From Actinoallomurus bryophytorum (GTDB lineage: Bacteria > Actinomycetota > Actinomycetes > Streptosporangiales > Streptosporangiaceae), in contig NZ_VFOZ01000001.1 in assembly GCF_006716425.1 (NCBI RefSeq), positions 1,736,001 through 1,800,000 of the forward strand: 64,000 bases of DNA, read 5' to 3'. Position numbers and translations under genes: made by a program. Of the stretch, positions 53,243-61,153 are shown piece by piece. Position 1 is the first letter of the stretch. The number at the start of each line of letters is the position of its first letter. The notes beneath the pieces are model-generated. The model searched no databases. It worked only from the letters and a program-made list of their open reading frames with translations, and was not told the origin of the DNA.

Positions 53243-55465
53243 GTGACCAACGCGCCTGACGCCGCCGGGTTGCGTGAGCTGGAGGCGGTGCTCGAGAGGA
53301 TCACCTACGCCAACGAGGAGACCGGCTACACCATCGCGCGCGTCGCGACGGACCGGACCGGGCCGGACCTGCTGACCGTGGTGGGACCGCTCCTCGGCGC
53401 GCAGATCGGCGAGAGCCTGCGGCTGACCGGGCTGTGGACCACGCATCCGAAGTACGGCCGCCAGTTCGAGGTGCGCTCCTACACGACCGTGCTGCCGGCG
53501 ACCGTACAGGGCATCCGGCGTTACCTGGGGTCGGGGTTGATCAAGGGAATCGGCCCGGTCATGGCCGACCGGATGGTCGGCCATTTCGGCACGGACATCC
53601 TGCGGGTGATCGAGGAGGAGCCCGCACGGCTCGTCGAGGTGTACGGGCTGGGGCCCAAGCGCTCGAAGCGGATCGGCGCCGCGTGGGAGGAGCAGAAGGC
53701 CATCAAGGAGGTCATGGTCTTCCTGCAGGGCCACGACGTGTCGACCTCGCTCGCCGTGCGGATCTACAAGAAGTACGGCGACGAGTCGATCGCGGTCGTA
53801 CGCAAGGAGCCGTACCGCCTGGCCGCGGACGTCTGGGGCATCGGGTTCAAGACCGCCGACACCATCGCCCGCGCCATCGGCATCCCGCACGACAGCCCCG
53901 AACGGATCAAGGCCGGGCTCCAGTACACCCTCTCGCAGGCGGCCGACAACGGGCACTGCTACCTGCCCGAGCCCAATCTGGTCACCGAGGCCACGAAGAT
54001 CCTCGAGGTGCCACGTGAGCTCGTCGGCCCGTGCCTGGCGGACGCGGTCGCCGCCGAGGAGGTCGTGCGGGAGCGGGTGCCCGTGGCCGGCGGCGAAGTG
54101 CCCGCGGTGTACCTGCTGCCCTTCCATCGCGCCGAGCGCTCTCTCGCCGGCGGCCTCCTGGACCTGCTGCACGCGAAGGAGGATCGCCTGCCCGGCTTCC
54201 GCGACGTCGACTGGGACAAGGCTCTGGCCTGGCTGCGCGGACGCACCGGCACCGAGCTCGCCCCGGAACAGGAGGAGGCGGTACGTCTCGCGCTGACCTC
54301 ACGGGTCGCCGTGCTCACCGGAGGCCCCGGCTGCGGCAAGAGCTTCACCGTCCGGTCCGTCGTCGAGCTGGCGGCCGCCAGGAAGGCCAAGATCGTCCTG
54401 GTCGCGCCGACCGGGCGGGCGGCCAAGCGCCTGGCCGAGCTGACCGGCCACGAGGCCGCGACCGTGCACCGGCTGCTGCAACTGCAGCCGGGCGGCGATG
54501 CCGCCTACGACCGCGACGACCCGCTCGACGCGGACCTGGTCGTGGTCGACGAGACCTCGATGGTCGACGTGATCCTGGCCAACAAGCTGGTCAAGGCCAT
54601 CCCGCGCGGCGCGCACCTGCTCCTGGTCGGCGACGTCGACCAGCTTCCCTCGGTCGGCGCCGGCGAGGTGCTGCGCGACCTGCTCGCCGCCGACGCGATC
54701 CCCCGCGTACGCCTCACCAAGATCTTCCGGCAGGCCCAGAAGTCCGGGATCGTGGTCAACGCGCACCGCATCAACACCGGGAAGTCCCCGCACGTCCAGG
54801 GGTTTCCCGACTTCTTCCTGTTCCCCTGCGAGGACACCGAGCCCACCGCCGAGCTGACCGTCGACATCGTGGCCCGCCGCATCCCGCGCCGCTTCGGCCT
54901 CGACCCGCGCCGTGACGTCCAGGTGCTGGCCCCGATGCACCGCGGACCGGCCGGCGCGGGCACCCTCAACACCCTGCTGCAGGAGGCCCTCACCCCGCAC
55001 CGCGACGACCGGGCCGAACGCCGCTACGGCGGCCGGGTCTTCCGCGTCGGGGACAAGGTCACCCAGCTGCGCAACAACTACGACAAGGGCGCCGCCGGCA
55101 TCTTCAACGGCACGGTGGGGGTCGTCACGGGTCTCTCCCTGGAGGAGCGGACGCTGACCGTGCGCACGGACGAGGACGAGAACGTCGACTACGACTTCGC
55201 CGAGCTGGACGAGCTCGCCCACGCGTACGCAATGACGATCCATCGCTCCCAGGGCAGCGAGTACCCGGCCGTGGTCATCCCGCTGACCACGAGCTCGTGG
55301 ATGATGCTGCGGCGCAACCTGCTCTACACCGCGGTCACGCGTGCCAAGAGGCTCGTCGTCCTGACCGGCTCACGCCGCGCGCTGGCGGCCGCCGTGCGCA
55401 CCGCGGGAGCCGGGCGCCGCCACACGTCCCTCACCCATCGCCTCCAGGCCCCCGCTCCGCCCTAG
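53243..55465 (+). CDS. recD2: ATP-dependent RecD2-type DNA helicase
   Basis: SF1B 5'-3' helicase. An N-terminal OB/HhH region (GIGPVMADRMVGHFG; YGLGPKRSKRIG) is typical of RecD2, not of the RecBCD subunit. Helicase motifs: Walker A TGGPGCGKSF (near residue 363 counted from 53234), LVAPTGRAAKRL, Walker B LVVVDETSMVD, and the C-terminal AYAMTIHRSQGSEYPAV. An ATG at 53234 is in frame, but it overlaps CACGAT, a likely -10, 7 nt before GTG 53243, which I prefer. Acts in DNA repair. Confidence 0.93.
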   Translation: MTNAPDAAGLRELEAVLERITYANEETGYTIARVATDRTGPDLLTVVGPLLGAQIGESLRLTGLWTTHPKYGRQFEVRSYTTVLPATVQGIRRYLGSGLIKGIGPVMADRMVGHFGTDILRVIEEEPARLVEVYGLGPKRSKRIGAAWEEQKAIKEVMVFLQGHDVSTSLAVRIYKKYGDESIAVVRKEPYRLAADVWGIGFKTADTIARAIGIPHDSPERIKAGLQYTLSQAADNGHCYLPEPNLVTEATKILEVPRELVGPCLADAVAAEEVVRERVPVAGGEVPAVYLLPFHRAERSLAGGLLDLLHAKEDRLPGFRDVDWDKALAWLRGRTGTELAPEQEEAVRLALTSRVAVLTGGPGCGKSFTVRSVVELAAARKAKIVLVAPTGRAAKRLAELTGHEAATVHRLLQLQPGGDAAYDRDDPLDADLVVVDETSMVDVILANKLVKAIPRGAHLLLVGDVDQLPSVGAGEVLRDLLAADAIPRVRLTKIFRQAQKSGIVVNAHRINTGKSPHVQGFPDFFLFPCEDTEPTAELTVDIVARRIPRRFGLDPRRDVQVLAPMHRGPAGAGTLNTLLQEALTPHRDDRAERRYGGRVFRVGDKVTQLRNNYDKGAAGIFNGTVGVVTGLSLEERTLTVRTDEDENVDYDFAELDELAHAYAMTIHRSQGSEYPAVVIPLTTSSWMMLRRNLLYTAVTRAKRLVVLTGSRRALAAAVRTAGAGRRHTSLTHRLQAPAPP

Positions 55466-55791
55466 TGCGGAACTCCCGCGACAGGAAGGACGTTTGGGGA
55501 GATACATGGCGCTTCATCGTCATATGCGAGCATTGGCTCCATCTGACGGTGGTCCGAGCGCCCCAGATGACATCCCTTCTCCACCGGCGAACGCGACCGT
55601 CGACGTGGGCCCGTCGAGCCCGGTCGCCGACGCCGGCGCCGGACGGCCGAGTGGTGCGCGGTCCCGTCCGGCGACCATGAGCGCGCCGCCGTTCCCAGCA
55701 GAAGGAGAGGGCCGAGGTCGTAAGCATCGCTAACGAGCTGGCGGAATGACAACGCCTCATATATCGTTAGCAAGAGTAATGACTTCAGCTA
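55466..55791. other. Intergenic region upstream of marR
   Basis: 326 bp with no supported gene. It carries repeated GCTAACG/CGTTAGC motifs near its right end. A 79-codon frame (55494-55733) has a possible GGGGAGA site but non-protein-like composition. Confidence 0.4.
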
Positions 55792-55792
55792 A
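55729..55792. promoter_or_regulatory. Candidate MarR operators
   Basis: GCTAACG (55729-55735) and CGTTAGC (55765-55771) are inverted 7-bp repeats, and a further GCTAA occurs at 55788-55792, up to the marR ATG. The AT-rich context (CATATATCGTTAGC) suits a repressor site overlapping the promoter. Confidence 0.5.
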
Positions 55793-56232
55793 TGAACATG
55801 CAAACGTCACAGACCAGAAGCCGTGCGGGCCTGGCGGCGGGGCTGCGCGTCTCGATCTCACGACTCTCGCGCCGCATGCGCGCGGAGGGCGGTCATTCCT
55901 TGACCGCCACGCAGATCGCCGCCCTCGGCGCGGTGGCCCGGCACGAGGCGCTCACTCCTGGCGAGCTCGCCGAGCACGAAAAAGTGCAGCCGCCCTCGAT
56001 GACGAGGGTGATCGCACAGTTGGAGGACAAGGGCCTGCTGACCCGGAGTCCGCATCCGACCGACCGGCGCCAGGTGATTCTCAGCCTGACCCCGGCGGGC
56101 GACAAGCTCTTCAAGGAGGAGCGGCGTCGCAAGGAGGCCTGGCTGGCGCAGAGACTCGGGGAGCTGACCTCGGAGGAGAGGGCGATCCTGCGGCAGGCGG
56201 CGCCGATCCTGGAGCGGATCAGCAGGGGGTAA
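55792..56232 (+). CDS. MarR family transcriptional regulator
   Basis: 146-aa winged-helix regulator: LTPGELAEHEKVQPPSMTRVIAQLEDKGLL and the wing RSPHPTDRRQVILSLTPAG. It is immediately upstream of an MFS exporter gene, the typical drug-resistance pair, and probably represses both. Confidence 0.92.
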   Translation: MNMQTSQTRSRAGLAAGLRVSISRLSRRMRAEGGHSLTATQIAALGAVARHEALTPGELAEHEKVQPPSMTRVIAQLEDKGLLTRSPHPTDRRQVILSLTPAGDKLFKEERRRKEAWLAQRLGELTSEERAILRQAAPILERISRG

Positions 56233-56234
56233 GC

Positions 56235-57479
56235 CTGTTCCGGTCGTTGCGCAACCGCAACTACCGGCTGTTCGCCACCGGCCAGGTCGTCTCCAACAGC
56301 GGCACCTGGATGCAGCGGGTGGCACAGGACTGGTTGATCCTGAGCCTCACCCACGGCAGCGGCACCGCGCTCGGCATCACCACCGGCCTGCAGTTCCTGC
56401 CCCTGCTGCTCTTCGGGCTGTACGGCGGCGTGCTCGCCGACCGGTTCCCCAAGCGCCGGATCCTCATGATCACCCAGGCCGTGATGGGGGCGCTCGCGCT
56501 CCTGCTGGGCGTCCTCGCCCTCACCGGCACGGCGCAGGTGTGGCACGTGTACGCGCTGGCGTTCGGGCTGGGCGTCGCGACGGTCGTGGACAACCCGACC
56601 CGGCAGACGTTCGCGGTCGAGATGGTGGGACCGAACGACCTGTCCAACGCCATCGCGCTCAACAGCGCGATCTTCAACACGGCGCGCATCGTCGGCCCGG
56701 CCATCGCCGGCGTGCTGATCGCCCTGATCGGCACCGGCCCGGTCTTCATCGTCAACGCGGCCTCGTTCGGCGCGGTGCTGCTCGGCCTCTACCTCATGCG
56801 CGAGGACGAGCTCTACGTCCGTGAGCGTGTGCCGAGGGCGAAGGGCCAGCTCCGTGAGGGACTGCACTACGTACGCGAGCGCCGCGACCTCGTCATGCTG
56901 CTGATCATCGTCTTCTTCGTCGCCGCGTTCGGGATGAACTTCCAGATGACGACCGCGCTGATGAGCCGCGAGGTCTTCCACAGCGGAGCCTCCTCGTTCG
57001 GCCTCGCCTCGACCATGCTGGCGGTCGGCGCCGTGTCCGGATCGCTGCTCGCCGCGCGCCGCAAGCGCCCGCGCATGCGGCTGATGCTCATCGCCGCGGC
57101 GTTCTTCGGCGTGCTGGAGATCGTCAGCGGTGTGATGCCGAACTACGGCCTGTTCCTCGTCATGCTCATCCCCACGGGCGTCGCGCTGCTGACGTTCAAC
57201 ACGACCGCGAACGCCGTCATGCAGCTGAGCGTGCCGGCGTGGATGCGCGGCCGGGTGATGGGCCTGTACATGCTGGTCTTCGCGGGCAGCTCACCGATCG
57301 GCGCGCCGCTTCTCGGCTGGCTCGCCGAGGTCTTCGGGCCGCGCTCGGGTCTGGTCATCGGCGGGGTCGTCTCCGTCGCCGCCGTCATGGGCGTCGTCGC
57401 GGTCATGGCTCCCCGTACGGCGCTGGAGGCCCTGCGGCCACGGCCGCGCATGGCCGACGGGCTCGGCGACACGGAGTGA
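56235..57479 (+). CDS. MFS transporter with an apparent CTG start
   Basis: 414-aa facilitator of the multidrug/DHA type with twelve spans: FRSLRNRNYRLFATGQVVSN start, GLYGGVLADRFPKRRILMI loop motif, VDNPTRQTFAVEMVG. The family start aligns at CTG 56235, which stands 5-6 nt after GCAGGGGG at the marR stop; the next in-frame start, TTG 56247, would cut the conserved FRSLR and has no Shine-Dalgarno. A CTG start is therefore likely. Co-transcribed with marR. Confidence 0.88.
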   Translation: MFRSLRNRNYRLFATGQVVSNSGTWMQRVAQDWLILSLTHGSGTALGITTGLQFLPLLLFGLYGGVLADRFPKRRILMITQAVMGALALLLGVLALTGTAQVWHVYALAFGLGVATVVDNPTRQTFAVEMVGPNDLSNAIALNSAIFNTARIVGPAIAGVLIALIGTGPVFIVNAASFGAVLLGLYLMREDELYVRERVPRAKGQLREGLHYVRERRDLVMLLIIVFFVAAFGMNFQMTTALMSREVFHSGASSFGLASTMLAVGAVSGSLLAARRKRPRMRLMLIAAAFFGVLEIVSGVMPNYGLFLVMLIPTGVALLTFNTTANAVMQLSVPAWMRGRVMGLYMLVFAGSSPIGAPLLGWLAEVFGPRSGLVIGGVVSVAAVMGVVAVMAPRTALEALRPRPRMADGLGDTE

Positions 57480-57491
57480 GACCCTGGCGGG

Positions 57492-58049
57492 GTGAGACTC
57501 TTCGTCGCCCTCATCCCGCCGGCGAACACCCTTGACGAGATCGAGGCGGCCTTCGCCCCCTGCCGCGACGAACGGCCGGAGCTGCGCTGGACCCGCCGGG
57601 AGTCCTGGCACGTGACGCTCGCCTTCTACGGTGAGGTCGGCGACCGCACCGTCCCGCGGCTGCTGCCACGCCTCGAACGCGCCGCCGGCCGGCATCCGCG
57701 GCGCGAGCTGGCGTTCGCCGGGGCGGGCGCCTTCCCGAGGGCGCAGACCGCCCGCACCCTGTGGACCGGCGTCCACACCGACCTGAAGGGCCTCGCGGAC
57801 TCCTGCCTGGCGGCAGGGCGGCGTGAGAGGATCGACACGGGCCGCAGCCTGCGTTTCCATCCTCACCTCACGGTCGCGCGCTGCCGTTCACCGCTCGATC
57901 TGCGGCCGATCGTCGAGGCGCTGAGGACCTATGAGGGAACCCCGTGGACGGCCGGCGAGATCCACCTCGTCCAGAGTCACCTGGGCGCCGAGGTGCGCTA
58001 CGAGACCCTGCACCGCTGGCCGCTCAGGGAGCCCACGGGGAGCCGGTGA
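57492..58049 (+). CDS. thpR: RNA 2',3'-cyclic phosphodiesterase (2H family)
   Basis: 185-aa 2H phosphoesterase. Both HxTx motifs are present: WHVTLAF and FHPHLTVAR. Opening MRLFVALIPP is the family start. It opens 2',3'-cyclic phosphates on RNA. GTG start 12 nt after the MFS stop. Overlaps the convergent purC by 26 nt. Confidence 0.92.
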   Translation: MRLFVALIPPANTLDEIEAAFAPCRDERPELRWTRRESWHVTLAFYGEVGDRTVPRLLPRLERAAGRHPRRELAFAGAGAFPRAQTARTLWTGVHTDLKGLADSCLAAGRRERIDTGRSLRFHPHLTVARCRSPLDLRPIVEALRTYEGTPWTAGEIHLVQSHLGAEVRYETLHRWPLREPTGSR

Positions 58050-58857
58050 TCCGCTCGTAGACGTCCGCGTACCGTGCGTGCAGGGCCGACACGACGTCGT
58101 CGGGGATCTGCGGGCCCGGAGGCGTACGGTCCCAGCCGGTGACCGAGGCCGACCAGTTCCGCAGGAACTGCTTGTCGAGTGAGTGCTGGCGACCTCCCGG
58201 CTTCCACTCGTCGGCCGGCCAGAACCGCGAGGAGTCCGGCGTCAGCACCTCGTCGGCGAGGACCGGGGTGCAGTCCGGAGCGCGCCCGAACTCCAGCTTG
58301 GTGTCGGCGATGATGATGCCGCGTTCGAGGGCCAGCGCCGCGCCGCGGCGGTAGACCTCCAGGGTCAGGTCGCGCAGCCGTCCGGCGGTCTCGGCACCGA
58401 TCTCGGCGGAGACGTCGTCGAACGTGATGAACTCGTCGTGGCCGACCGTCGCCTTCGTGGTCGGGGTGAAGATCGGCTCGGGCAGCCGCGATCCCTCGAC
58501 CAGCCCCGGCGGCAGCGGCACCCCCGAGACCGTGCCCTGCTTCTCGTACTCCTCCAGCCCGAGACCGGCCAGGTAGCCGCGGGCGATGAACTCCACCGGG
58601 TACATCTCCAGCCGCCGGCACCGGATCGCACGCCCCGCCCATTCGGCGGGGACGTCCTCGGAGATCACGTGGTTCGGTGCGACCTCGGCGAGCTGCTCGA
58701 ACCACCACAGCGACAGCTGGGTGAGGATCGCGCCCTTGTCGGGGATCGGCGTCGGCAGGACCACGTCGTACACGCTCACGCGGTCCGATGCCACCAGGAT
58801 CAGGTCCTCGCCATCGGCGTAGACGTCCCGGACCTTGCCGGAATGCACCAACTCCAT
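58024..58857 (-). CDS. purC: Phosphoribosylaminoimidazole-succinocarboxamide synthase (SAICAR synthase)
   Basis: 277-aa purine biosynthesis enzyme joining CAIR and aspartate with ATP. Motifs: SGKVRDVYADGEDLILVASDRVS, RRLEMYPVEFIARGYLAG and IIADTKLEFG, GRQHSLDKQFLRNW. ATG at 58857 follows GGAGGGGTAC. A purine permease follows upstream at 59199-60668, grouping purine synthesis and uptake. Confidence 0.96.
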   Translation of the reverse strand: MELVHSGKVRDVYADGEDLILVASDRVSVYDVVLPTPIPDKGAILTQLSLWWFEQLAEVAPNHVISEDVPAEWAGRAIRCRRLEMYPVEFIARGYLAGLGLEEYEKQGTVSGVPLPPGLVEGSRLPEPIFTPTTKATVGHDEFITFDDVSAEIGAETAGRLRDLTLEVYRRGAALALERGIIIADTKLEFGRAPDCTPVLADEVLTPDSSRFWPADEWKPGGRQHSLDKQFLRNWSASVTGWDRTPPGPQIPDDVVSALHARYADVYERITGSPWAP

Positions 58858-58987
58858 GTACCCCTCCGCACCTCGGTCGATCCCGTATCCGCAACGTACC
58901 GGCCAGGCGTACGCAGGGTGTCCGCGGCCCCCGCCGGAGAGGCGTCCGGGTAGGGCTGGCCCGAGGTCCGATCGGCGGGCCGGCCCC

Positions 58988-59155
58988 ATGCGCCGGGCCT
59001 TCGGAGACCGCGCCCGTATGGTCTCGGTGGACTCCGGCGGCCACGAGGTGTACCTGGCGCACGGCAACGCCTGCGGTGACCGGCTGGTGACCGACTTCCT
59101 GGTCACCGGACACCGCCCGGCACGCGACGCCTTCTGCCCGGCCGAGACCGGCTGA
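58988..59155 (+). pseudogene. C-terminal remnant of a TAP-like alpha/beta hydrolase
   Basis: 55 codons from ATG 58988 encode RARMVSVDSGGHEVYLAHGN and CGDRLVTDFLVTGHRPARD, the catalytic His block and end of secreted TAP-like tripeptidyl hydrolases (normally 450-500 aa). Nothing of the N-terminal body with the Ser nucleophile precedes it, so this is the tail of a deleted gene. Confidence 0.65.
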
Positions 59156-59162
59156 CCCCTGG

Positions 59163-59192
59163 CCCCCGCTCCGCACCACGGCGGAGCGGGGG
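59163..59192 (-). terminator. Terminator after the purine permease
   Basis: CCCCCGCTCCGC and GCGGAGCGGGGG form a 12-bp stem with a 6-nt loop, 7 nt downstream of the permease stop. Confidence 0.85.
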
Positions 59193-59198
59193 ACGCGG

Positions 59199-60668
59199 TC
59201 AGCTCACCCCGAGGATGGACTTGATCGGGATGATGGCGTAGTAGGCGACGAACAGCGCCGCCACCAGCCACAGGAGCGGATGCACCTCGCGCGCCCGGCC
59301 GCGGACCGCCTTGATGACGACGTAGGAGATGAAGCCCGCGCCCATCCCGTTCGTGATCGAGTAGGTGAACGGCATGATGACCATCGTGAGGAACGCCGGG
59401 ATGGCGATCTCGTAGTCGCTGAAGTCGATCCGCTTGATCTGGCTCAGCATCAGGAAGCCGACGACGACCAGCGCCGGGGTGGCGGCCTCGAACGGGACGA
59501 TCGCCACGATCGGGGCCAGGAACATCGCGAGCAGGAACAGCACGCCGGTGACCACGTTGGCCAGGCCCGTGCGCGCGCCCTCGCCGACGCCCGCCGCCGA
59601 CTCGACGTAGCCCGTGGCCGACGACACCGACGCGGCACCGCCCGCGGCCGCCGCTACGCCGTCCACGAACAGGATGGTGCCGATGTTGGGCGGCGTGCCC
59701 CGCTCGTCCAGCAGGCCCGCCTCGCTGCCGATGCCGACCACCGTGCCCATGGCGTCGAAGAAGTCGGCCAGGATCAGGGTGAAGGCGAAGAGCACCGCCG
59801 CCAGGACGCCGACCCGGCTGAACGCCCCGTACAGGGTGAAGTGGCCGACCAGCGACAGGTCCGGCGTGCCGGCGATGTGGTGAATCCCCGGCAGCTTCGG
59901 GACGTTCAGGCTCCAGCCCTTGTCGTTGATCACACCCGGCTTCACGACGGTCGGGCCGGCCTTGGCGATCGCCTCGACGATGATGGCCAGGATCGTCGTG
60001 CCGACGATGCCGATGAGGATGGCGCCCTTGACGCGGCGGGCGACCAGGACCGCGGTGACGAGCAGGCCGATCACGAACACCAGCGCCGGCCAGCTCTGCA
60101 GGTTGTTCTGGATCCCGAGCTGGACCGGCACCGTCGTGCCGGCCTCGTTCGGCACCCGGCGTACGAAGCCGCCGTCCACGAAACCGATCAGCGCGATGAA
60201 CAGGCCGATCCCGACGCCGATGGCGGCTTTGAGCCCCTCGGGCACCGCGCGGAAGATCGCGAGCCGGAAGCCGGTGAGCACGAGGACGGCGATCACGATG
60301 CCCTCGATCACCACAAGGCCCATCGCCTCCGGCCAGGTCATCGACGGGGCGAGCGTGGTGGCCACGAAGGCGTTCAGGCCAAGGCCGGTGGCGATCGCGA
60401 GCGGGAACCGGCCGGCGACGCCCATGGCGATCGTCATGATGCCCGCCACAAGAGCGGTGGCCGCCGCGACCTTGGGGATGCCGAGGACGGCGCCGGACTT
60501 GTCCGGCACTGTGCCGATGATCAGCGGGTTCAGCACCACGATGTAGGCCATGGTGAAGAACGTCGCCAGACCACCACGGATCTCCCGGCCGATGGTCGAG
60601 CCGCGTTCGGAGATGTTGAAATACCGATCCAGGCCGCTCCGCGGCTCAGCGCCGACAGTCGTCGTCAC
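59199..60668 (-). CDS. NCS2-family purine permease (AzgA/PbuG type)
   Basis: 489-aa transporter with 12-14 helices. Family marks: MAYIVVLNPLIIG, GLGLNAFVATTLAPSMTW, DFFDAMGTVVGIGSEAGLL and SSATGYVESAAGVGEGARTG. The AzgA-like subgroup takes up adenine, guanine and hypoxanthine by proton symport. Next to purC, fitting purine salvage. Confidence 0.92.
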   Translation of the reverse strand: MTTTVGAEPRSGLDRYFNISERGSTIGREIRGGLATFFTMAYIVVLNPLIIGTVPDKSGAVLGIPKVAAATALVAGIMTIAMGVAGRFPLAIATGLGLNAFVATTLAPSMTWPEAMGLVVIEGIVIAVLVLTGFRLAIFRAVPEGLKAAIGVGIGLFIALIGFVDGGFVRRVPNEAGTTVPVQLGIQNNLQSWPALVFVIGLLVTAVLVARRVKGAILIGIVGTTILAIIVEAIAKAGPTVVKPGVINDKGWSLNVPKLPGIHHIAGTPDLSLVGHFTLYGAFSRVGVLAAVLFAFTLILADFFDAMGTVVGIGSEAGLLDERGTPPNIGTILFVDGVAAAAGGAASVSSATGYVESAAGVGEGARTGLANVVTGVLFLLAMFLAPIVAIVPFEAATPALVVVGFLMLSQIKRIDFSDYEIAIPAFLTMVIMPFTYSITNGMGAGFISYVVIKAVRGRAREVHPLLWLVAALFVAYYAIIPIKSILGVS

Positions 60669-60810
60669 GTGCCATCTCTCCTCGTACGTGGCCCCGAGCC
60701 CGAAAATTACCTACGCAGAGTGACAGAAGCGGCATACAGGATGGAAGACCTTTCTGACGTGATCTCCGCTGCTCTGGAGCCGATCAGGCGTCGGCGGATA
60801 CGCTGATCAC

Positions 60811-61083
60811 ATGACGCAACCGCGGCATCCCGACCCGCCCCCGCTGGAGACCAACGACGTTCTCGTCTCGGCCGTCGGCGCGGTGGCGTTCGCGGTCGCG
60901 TTCGTCGTCCTGCTCATCGTGCCGCTGGACCCCGACCAGCACTGGTGGCGCTGGGTCTGCGTGACCGGCTTCGCGATGGGCCTGTTCGGCTGCTGGTACA
61001 TCCCCCGCCTCCACCGGGGCCGCGCCGCCGCGGCCGAACGCCACGCCGCGGCCAAAAAGGCCGAGCAGGTCGACCAAGCGTGA
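60811..61083 (+). CDS. DUF2530 membrane protein
   Basis: 90-aa protein with the family start PPPLETNDVLVSAVGAVAFA, two hydrophobic helices and GFAMGLFGCWYIPRLHRGRAA. TACGCT (60799-60804) is 6 nt upstream of the ATG, so leaderless-looking. Function unknown. Confidence 0.88.
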   Translation: MTQPRHPDPPPLETNDVLVSAVGAVAFAVAFVVLLIVPLDPDQHWWRWVCVTGFAMGLFGCWYIPRLHRGRAAAAERHAAAKKAEQVDQA

Positions 61084-61153
61084 AAGCCGCTTCCTGACGG
61101 ACGACGGGTCCGTGCGGGCTCGCGGGCACCGCAGGGTGCGGCCGATCCAGCGT

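Noticed and set aside
55494-55733. 79-codon frame upstream of marR
   Set aside because: Pro/Ala/Ser-rich with no family, weak start; left as intergenic.
55746-56234. A long N-terminal extension of the MFS transporter through marR
   Set aside because: The sequence is antiphase to the well-supported marR frame and not protein-like.
59280-60806. 508-codon plus-strand frame over the purine permease
   Set aside because: His/Asp/Arg/Gly-rich composition typical of the antisense of a GC-rich gene; the permease is certain.
60741-60806. 21-codon frame (MEDLSDVISAALEPIRRRR) before the DUF2530 gene
   Set aside because: No Shine-Dalgarno, and it overlaps the likely -10 of the DUF2530 gene; too little evidence.
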